The position numbers and the translations under genes are program-made. Under the pieces are notes generated by a model that was not told the DNA's origin, did no database searches, and saw only the letters and a program-made list of their open reading frames with translations. A stretch of 64,000 bases of DNA from Cannabis sativa (taxonomy: Eukaryota; Streptophyta; Magnoliopsida; Rosales; Cannabaceae): assembly GCF_029168945.1 (NCBI RefSeq), contig NC_083603.1:22010001-22074000 (forward strand). The letters run 5' to 3'. Positions 57,075 through 64,000 of this stretch are shown one piece after another; position 1 is the first letter of the stretch, and every line of letters begins with the position of its first letter.

Positions 57075-58736
57075 TCAGATAGTGCAAACTCCAATGGAGT
57101 TGCGAAGATGAGCAAAGGTGTGAGCATCCAGAGCCTTGGTGAATAAATCAGCAAGTTGAGCACCTGTAGACACATGAGTAATAGTTAACAATTTAGATTC
57201 AACCATATGTCGAATGAAATGATAACGTATGTCTATATGTTTAGTACGTGAGTGCTGAACTGGGTTTTTGGAAATGTTAATGGAACTTGTACTATCACAA
57301 TATAGGACCAATGAGTTCTGTGGAAACCCATAATCAGTGACCATTTTATTAAGCCAGATCAGTTGAGTACAACAGCTTCCAGCTGCGATATACTCAGCTT
57401 CTGCAGTGGAGAGGGAAATTGAATTTTGTTTTTTGCTTAACCATGACACAAGGTTATTTCCCAAGTAAAAACACCCTCCCGACGTACTTTTCCTATCATC
57501 TAAGCTCCCAGCCCAATCGGAGCCACTATATCCAACAATGGACATGTTGGTATCTCTGGAGTACCACAAGCCAAACTCTGAAGTTCCAGATAGGTATTTA
57601 AAGATACGCTTAACAGCAGATAGATGAGACTGTTTGGGATTAGCTTGATATCGAGCACACAAGCCTACACTAAAGCAAATATCAGGTCTACTGGCTGTCA
57701 AATAGAAAAGACTACCTATCATTCCTCTATATAGGGTGGGATCAACAGACTCACTAGACTCGTCTCTGCTAAGTTTGGTAGTAGTACTTAAAGGGGTAGG
57801 GGCATGTTTAGTGTGATCTAAGCCAAACTTCTCAAGCATTTTTCTAACATATTTGGATTGTGAGATAAAGATACCTTGATCAGTTTGCTTAATTTGTAAA
57901 CCTAGAAAGAAACTCAGATCCCCTATAAGACTCATTTCAAACTCACTAGTCATGAGATCAACAAATTTGACAACTTCCTTTTCACAAGTAGACCCAAAAA
58001 TGATGTCATCAACATAAATTTGAGCTACAAAGATACCTGGTTGCAAGAGTTTAATAAAAAGAGTGTTATCAGCAGTACCTCTGGCAAACCCATTTGCGAG
58101 AAGGAAGGAGGTTAACCTGTCATACCATGCTCTAGGAGCTTGTTTAAGCCCATATAGAGCTTTCTTGAGTTTATAGACATGCTCTGGGAACTTCGGGTCC
58201 TCAAATCCTTTGGGCTATTTCACATATACCTCCTCCTGTAGGACTCCATTGAGAAAGGCACTTTTGACATCCATTTGGTGAAGTTTGAATTTCAGAAAAC
58301 ATGCCACAGCTAACAGTAACCGAATAGACTCGAGTCTAGCCACGGGGGCAAAAGTTTCTTCAAAATCGACCCCTTCCACTTGATTATAGCCTTGAGCAAC
58401 TAACCTGGCCTTATTTCGAACCACTGTCCCAAACTCATCAGATTTGTTCTTGAAGAGCCATTTGGTTCCTATAATGTTTACTCCATCAGGCTTAGGAACT
58501 AAGATCCACACTCGGTTTCTTTTGAACTGCCCCATTTCATCCTGCATTGCATTGTTCCAGAATTCATCCAGAAAAGCCTCAGTTACATTTTGAGGTTCTA
58601 CCAGAGACACATAGCAAGCAAATGCAATAACATTTAACACCTTGCGACGAGTGACCATAGTTGCATTCGGGTCCCCAATGACAATTGTGGGAGGATGAGC
58701 TTTTTGAATCCAAGACGGTGGACCTTTCTTATATAA
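57075..58736 (-). pseudogene. Element F reverse transcriptase and RNase H
   Basis: After the TGA at 58737 the frame continues with [10 protein letters not shown] motifs [31 protein letters not shown] and [12 protein letters not shown], then a TAG at 58215-58217 in EEVYVK-stop-PKGFED. After it come LYGLKQAPRAWYDRL, IYVDDIIFGS, SFFLGLQIKQTDQGIFISQSK, and RNase H with YSGSDWAGSLDDRKSTSG, STAEAEYIAAGSC and HIDIRYHFIR. The FLGLQ-KQ block and CDSTSSINISKNPV fit SIRE elements. The active-site residues are present. The end is LRNSIGVC just before 57075. Confidence 0.92.
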
Positions 58737-60278
58737 TCAAGAGTGACGAGAGGACACTGTATCCTTGCTGATGGGCTGAGGTGCTGAGATGGCTTCATCT
58801 CCCATAGAATCAACAGATGAGGTACCACCATTTTCAGATGAGACTGGTTGGCTTTCAGATGGTGTTATCTCTGGTGTTTCTTGATTAAGTGTAGCCAGAG
58901 GGAGTGATGGGATACATGGGTCATGGGAATCTTCCTCTCCAGATCCAGACCCATTGTCTAACACCTCCAAATCATCAAACTTTATATTCATTGATTCCAT
59001 GACTGTAAAAGTTCGTTTGTTGTACACCCTATACGCACGGCTGTTAGTTGAGTATCCAAGAAAAATTCCTTCATCACTCCGAGCATCAAATTTTCCAAGA
59101 TGATCACGATCATTTAGTATGTAACAGGTACACCCAAATATATGTACATGGCTCAGATTAGGAGTCTTGCCTTTCCACAGTTCGTAAGGAGTTTGAGATG
59201 CACCAGTTCTCAAATGTACTCGATTGCAAATATAACATGCAGTATTCACAGCTTCGGCCCAAAACCGGATAGCCACTCCCTTTGCACACAGCATAACCCG
59301 AGCCATCTCCTGAAGAGTTCTATTTTTTCGTTCCACAATCCCATTCTGCTGTGGAGTCTTAGGTGCAGAGAACTCATGGCTAATACCCATTTTATTACAG
59401 AATTGAGCAAATATGTCGTTTTCAAATTCCTTCCCATGATCGCTTCTGACCCGATAAACCTTGCCAATGGTGACACCCTTTTCATTTTGCAGCTGCAGAC
59501 AAAGAGAGGAAAAGGCTCCAAAGGTATCTGATTTGTCTTTAAGGAAGTTTACCCAAGTGTATCTTGAGAAGTCATCTACACACACCATCACATACCTTTT
59601 CCCCGCAATGCTTGCAGTTTGCATTGGGCCCATTAGATCAACATGAACTAATTCCAGTACTTTGGAAGTAAGTAGGGCATTTATAGGAGGATGAGAGGAC
59701 TTAATTTGTTTACCTTGTTGGCAGGGACCACACACCCTATCTCTTCCCAATTTGAATTCAGGAATCCCACGGACAGCTTTGATGGAGACAATTTTCTTCA
59801 AGTCTCTGTAGTTTAGATGCCCTAGTCTGTAGTGCCATAAATCAGGTTTATCCAAGAACACCCTGTGGCATTTCACTTGATTGGACAAGACATAGCAGTG
59901 ATCAGCCGTTCTGTTCCCTGTGAGAACTGTTTTCCCTCCAGATGAGACTAAGCATTGTGTCTTGGTGAAGTTCACATCATAGTTAGCATCACATAGTTGA
60001 CTGATGCTAATTAAGTTTGCTTTCAGTCCTTTCACGAATAGCACGCCTGTCAGAGAGAAGACATCTAAGAGATCTAGATCACCCTGCCCCATTATCTCCC
60101 CTTTATTTCCATCACCAAAGGTGACAAAACCTTCTTTGGATGAATGAAAGTTCTTAAGATCATTGCAGGAACCTGTCATGTGTCGTGAGCATCCACTATC
60201 AAAGTACCAGCAGTTATCTTTCATAGCTGACAGGGAGGTATGGGCAACAAGAGCCAGATTTTCACGTTTGGATTTCCT
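58737..60278 (-). pseudogene. Element F protease and integrase
   Basis: The frame follows the gag stop at 60279-60281. The protease motif is WYFDSGCSRHMTG. The integrase zinc finger reads LWHYRLGHLN and CGPCQQGKQ. The core has HVDLMGPMQ, RSDHGKEFEN and PQQNGIVERKNRT, so the DDE residues are kept. After the core, GIFLGYS and a variable acidic linker lead to the TGA at 58737-58739, where a Trp codon is expected. The first in-frame start codon after the gag stop is not meaningful because the protein is normally a gag-pol fusion. Confidence 0.92.
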
Positions 60279-61077
60279 CTACTTCTTAGTTCCATGTTGA
60301 GGGGCAAAAGAGAAATTACCTTGGCCAGATTTCCTATTGATAAAGTTTGTCAAGTAAGTTCGGAGTTTGTAACATCTTGGCCTGATGTGTCCTCTTTTAT
60401 TGCAGAAGTGACACGTTGGAACAAATCGATCAACCTGTTTGACTCTTGATTTTTCACTCATAGGACCTCTTTTGACAGAGTTGGGCTTAGATTCATCAGG
60501 TTTTATCTCTGGTTGATCATCCTTGATGGTAGGAGAGGCAGACACAAACTTTATTTTATCACCAGAGGATGAAGCTGAGTTATCTTCAATAGTCAAATCA
60601 TGCCCTTGATTGTATAACAGTTTGTATCCAATAGATGTTCTGTCTCCATACGGCTTCTGATTTTGGAGAGCTTGATTCAGGGCAGCAGTGCCCGAGGGAA
60701 CATGAGAAAGGGATTGCTTCGCTCTCACAAGTTCAGAAGTCAATTTGTATATCTCACTATCTTTGGAACACAACTCCAATGTCATCTTCTTGAGCTTATC
60801 TTCTAGTTCACATTTACTATCATCAAGAGCTTTGTTCAAATCCTGTAGTTCCTTCACTCTCTTAGCCATATAGCCCCATTGAGCAAACATTTCCTCATAA
60901 GCCTTATTTTTCTCATCAACTGTTGATTCAGAATCAGACAAGGAGTCATCTCCCTCAACTTCTTCAGGAACAGATTCCTTGACCATAAATGCCATTACAA
61001 ACTTATCATCCTTCGATTCATCACTAGCCTCTTCTTCTTCACTATCACTCCATGTGACAGCCAAGGCCTTCTTTTTC
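60279..61077 (-). pseudogene. Element F gag, C-terminal part with coiled coil and second zinc knuckle
   Basis: An acidic stretch (TWSDSEEEEASDESKDDK) is followed by a heptad-rich helix (about 60900-60700) and a zinc knuckle CHFCNKRGHIRPRC. Two knuckles with a coiled coil between them are typical of Sirevirus Gag. The frame ends with TAG at 60279-60281 and then continues into the protease. Confidence 0.88.
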
Positions 61078-62064
61078 TTAAGAGTATTTGCACATTCTGC
61101 CTGTATGTGACCAAAACCTGAACATTCTACTGAATCCCTTTTCCTTTCTTTTCTGATTGTTGGGATTGTCGGTTAGGACCAGGGAAGTTCCTTCCAGCAG
61201 TATTTTCCTTATTACCAGGATTAGATTTCTTGAAGTTCTTCTTAAGAATCGAGCATAATTCTTTGCCAGAAGGGCCAGATTAGCATCTGTAAAAGATTCA
61301 GACAAATCAACTTCCTTAGAGTTCTCTTCCTTATGGATGAAAGCAACTCCCATTTCGATCTTCTCCTTCTCAGAACTCTTGGTTTTCTTCCCTTTCTCCC
61401 ATCTCTCAAGAGTTAACTCATAATTTTGGAGTGACCCAATCAATTCGTCTAGATCAAGTGCTTCAATATCTCTGCTTTCTTCAATAGATGTTACTTTGGA
61501 CATGAATCTTTTTGGAAGAACACCTAGTAGCTTTCTCACCAATTTCTTGTTGGAATAAGTTTTGCCAAGAGCATAGGATTCATTAGAAATGTCACACAGC
61601 TTAGCATGAAATTCTGAGACGGATTCATCTTCCTCCATTGACAGATTCTCAAAGGATTTTGCTAGAGATCGAAGTCGAGCCTTTTTAACAGCATCGGTTC
61701 CCTCATTCTTGAGTTTCAGCTTTTCCCAAGCATCTTTGGCAACTTCACAGTTCGAGATAACTTTCAGTTGATTAGTAGAGACAGCATTGAAGAGGGCATG
61801 TAGAGCTTTGGAATTGAAATTAGCTCGTTCCATTTCGTCAGTAGTCCATTCACTGGATTTTTTGATCTTGTCTCCTTCCTCGTCAGTAACAATAGGAGGT
61901 GACCAACCTTCGGCAACTGCCATCCAGACTCGTTCATCCACATCCTTCAAGAAAACTCTCATCTTTGTCTTCCAATAGGGATAGTTAGAACCTTCCAGCA
62001 TGGGGGGTCTGGAAGTTGATCCTCCTTCTCTGAACATTTCCATTTCAGGTAGATCTGCACACAC
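61078..62064 (-). pseudogene. Element F gag, N-terminal part
   Basis: The likely start is one of the first Met codons near 62064-62037. The UBN2-type gag domain is clear (YPYWKTKMRVFLKDVDERVW, KALHALFNAVS, CEVAKDAWEKL, VSEFHAKLCDISNES). Near 61255 the frame shifts, since the following Lys/Asn-rich stretch reads correctly in another frame. The first zinc knuckle near 61110, read in the right frame, has ECSGFGHIQAEC but lacks its first Cys. Confidence 0.88.
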
Positions 62065-62212
62065 TTAGCAAAGAACTTTGTTGCACAACGAGATGAGACT
62101 CGTGGTGGGTTAGTTTTCCAGAAAATTACAGAATAAAGATTGACAGAGAAACTTAAGGATGTGCAGAAAATAGGACAAATCCAAGATCGCAATTTCTTTA
62201 CTTGAAAAAGTT

Positions 62213-62225
62213 AGCTCTGATACCA
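62213..62225 (-). promoter_or_regulatory. Primer-binding site of element F
   Basis: On the minus strand TGGTATCAGAGCT lies two bases inside the 5' LTR, matching initiator tRNA-Met. The short leader from here to gag (62065-62212) has no gene. Confidence 0.92.
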
Positions 62226-62227
62226 AT

Positions 62228-62962
62228 TGAAAGTCCTAATTACTACAAGTTCAAATTGATGATTCTTAACAGAGTAATTCTATGTTATGAACTAGAAATT
62301 AAAATCAATGAACACAGAATTTACAAGCTTCCTCTGCATTGGAAACGCATTCCAACCGAGTAGTGCTTGGGTTCCCTTGAACCGGGTACAGTAACTTTCA
62401 CTAAACAATCAATTCAATTACCATATCCAGTTCTGATTCTTCAAATCAAACAATGTAATCTAAATTGACTTTTGTACAAAGTTACCTAATGCTTGAACAA
62501 CCTCAAGCTTTGAGATCTAAACACATTTAGATCTCAAACACAAGAAACACACAGCTGAACTACCTTCAGCAAAGAATCTGAACTCCCTTCAGATCAAGCA
62601 GATTCGAACTCCATCTTCAACCTCAGGAAGATCTCTTGAATTTCAATCTGCACATACAAGAAACAGAAACAGAAAAATGTTGCCCTAGCAGAGCAAGAAT
62701 CAAGAAGAAGATTCTAACAGAAGAGAGTTAGTTAGTACAACGGTTCTGACCAAATTTATATACTAAAGATAATAAACCAGACTAACTAACCAACCAAAGA
62801 AAGTACAAATTCGGCACAACCTAACAAACTTGCAGAAAGCTGACATGGCACTAAAATGATATTAGTGAAAACAGATGCAACTAACTACAGAACAGATGTT
62901 AGAGAAAACAAATACTGAACAAAAGCAATATCTAATTTGCCACACAAAACATGACACTTACA
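62228..62962 (-). repeat. 5' LTR of element F
   Basis: It is 735 bases, ending at the GTATT duplication. The TATA-like stretch near 62755-62763 on the minus strand would serve the element's transcript. Confidence 0.95.
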
Positions 62963-62967
62963 GTATT

Positions 62968-64000
62968 GATGCAAGCCGATCGGGTTATCGCTTATGCCTC
63001 CCGTCAGTTAAAGGATTATGAACAGCGATACCCGACTCATGACCTAGAGTTGGCCGCAGTGGTTTTCGCATTGAAGATTTGGCGGCATTACCTTTACGGG
63101 GAAAAGTGTGAAATCTATACCGACCATAAAAGTCTCAAGTATTTCTTTACTCAGAAGGATTTGAATATGAGACAAAGGCGTTGGTTGGAATTAGTGAAAG
63201 ATTACGACTGTGAGATCCTCTATCATCCCGGAAAGGCCAATGTAGTGGCCGATGCCCTGAGTAGAAAGGGTCCCGGGCAAGTAGCTAGTATGGTTCAGAT
63301 CTCACCTCAGCTAGCAGAGGATATGGTTAGATCCAGCATTGAGTTTGTGGTAGGTCAGCTTCACAACTTAACGCTGCAATCTGATCTGTTGGAAAGAATA
63401 AAAGTCGCTCAGATGACGGATCCAGAGTTAGTGAATATCAGAGATGAGGTGTTGGCTGGTCAAGCCAAGGACTTTTCAGTGTTAGACAGCGGGATGCTTT
63501 TGTATAAAGCTAGGGTTTGTGTTCTGAGTAGTGTGGAACTCAGGAACGAAATCTTTGAGGAGGCTCATTCTACCCCGTATTCTCTGCATCCCGGCACCAC
63601 TAAGATGTACCAAGATCTTAAACCGTACTTCTGGTGGAGCGGTATGAAGAAGAATTTGGTAGAATTTGTATCGAGATGTCTTACTTGTCAGCAGATTAAG
63701 GCTGAACATCAGAGACCAGCAGGGTTGTTGCAGCCTCTAACCCTACCAGAATGGAAGTGGGAAGATATCACGATGGATTTTGTGGTCGGGTTACCTAGGA
63801 CCACGGGTTTGTATGATTCCATCTGGGTAGTGGTGGATCGATTTACGAAATCTGCTCATTTTCTGCCGGTTAGAACAACATTTACAGTGGATCAGTTGGC
63901 AGAGTTGTATGTCAGAGAGATAGTAAGACTTCACGGGGTACCGAAGTCTATAGTTTCGGATAGGGATCTGAAGTTCACCTCCAAATTTTGGCAAAGTTTG
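62968..64000 (+). pseudogene. Element E RNase H and integrase, continuing past the window
   Basis: From the F insertion the E frame goes on without a stop to the last base. Counted with the duplication, 346 codons are open. RNase H has the [13 protein letters not shown] and [10 protein letters not shown] motifs. The integrase zinc finger has HPGTTKMYQ and [12 protein letters not shown], and the core has [10 protein letters not shown] and IVSDRD with the first two catalytic Asp. It includes the stretch deleted in D. The only visible defects of E lie upstream. Confidence 0.93.

Larger units (their letters stand above)
52022..62962 (-). mobile_element. Element F: SIRE-type Copia retrotransposon inserted in E
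   Basis: LTRs start TGAAAGTCC and end GACACTTACA on the plus strand. The insertion is flanked by the perfect duplication GTATT (52017-52021 and 62963-62967). On the minus strand the order is gag with a coiled coil and two zinc knuckles, protease, integrase, RT, RNase H, then a long extra ORF before the 3' LTR. That layout, the AAGGGGGAG polypurine tract and its extra copies are hallmarks of Sireviruses. Including G it is 10.9 kb. It carries a gag frameshift and several in-frame stops. G (53583-54940) interrupts the extra ORF. Confidence 0.95.
46614..64000 (+). mobile_element. Element E: Ty3/Gypsy retrotransposon of the D family, runs off the window
   Basis: Its LTR begins TGTAAAGACCGC after CATAT (46609-46613), the candidate duplication. 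Order and sequence match D: LTR, initiator tRNA-Met primer site, gag, protease, RT, RNase H and integrase. Element F interrupts the RNase H at 52022. The window ends inside the integrase, so the 3' LTR is not visible. E lacks D's large deletions and serves as the yardstick for them, but it has its own two stops and a lost RT catalytic residue. Confidence 0.93.

Overview
This window is plant nuclear DNA, almost certainly from a eudicot. It is a nest of LTR retrotransposons around one fragment of a host gene. The evidence is six retrotransposons with recognisable Ty3/Gypsy or Ty1/Copia proteins, primer-binding sites for plant initiator tRNA-Met, 5-bp target-site duplications (TSDs), a small CACTA DNA transposon, and a broken piece of a berberine-bridge-enzyme-like (BBE-like) flavoprotein gene. 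I cannot name the species. A Cannabaceae-like genome is only a guess. I see no intact host gene, no rRNA or tRNA gene, and nothing bacterial.

Layout. The host backbone survives at 1-1411, 40648-42214 and 44109-44495. Element A (1412-40647, minus strand, TSD ACTGT) is a Tat-type Gypsy element with a dual RNase H and a spliced accessory ORF on the opposite strand. Its integrase gene is split by element B (5229-34558, plus strand, TSD CAAAG), a Copia element with well-preserved LTRs and wrecked coding sequence. B's 5' LTR is split by element C (5804-15622, minus, TSD ATTGA), a young related Copia element. B's interior is split by element D (20068-29444, plus, TSD TCTTC), a chromodomain-type Gypsy element.

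The right-hand nest starts with a probable solo LTR J (42215-44108) beside the BBE-like pseudogene. A Copia LTR piece H interrupts that pseudogene at 44496. H is interrupted by an opposite-facing LTR, I, at 44867 (TSD GGAAT). I is interrupted by element E at 46614, which belongs to the same family as D. E is interrupted by a SIRE-type Copia element F (52022-62962, minus, TSD GTATT), and F by a CACTA element G (53583-54940, TSD AGT). The window ends inside E's integrase, so H, I and E are incomplete here.

How the parts relate. No copy is fully coding-competent. A, D, E and F carry premature stops, most of which look like C-to-T or G-to-A changes. D has lost its gag zinc knuckle, its protease active site and part of its integrase core. 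E has lost a reverse-transcriptase catalytic Asp and two zinc-knuckle ligands. C lacks a block between RT and RNase H. B has no usable protein, yet its LTRs differ by only about 2 percent by eye, which suggests it moved using proteins from relatives. The most interesting features are the intron-containing antisense gene of A, covarying hairpin arrays inside the D/E LTRs, palindromes in the B/C leaders, the repeated polypurine tracts of F, and the BBE-like remnant.
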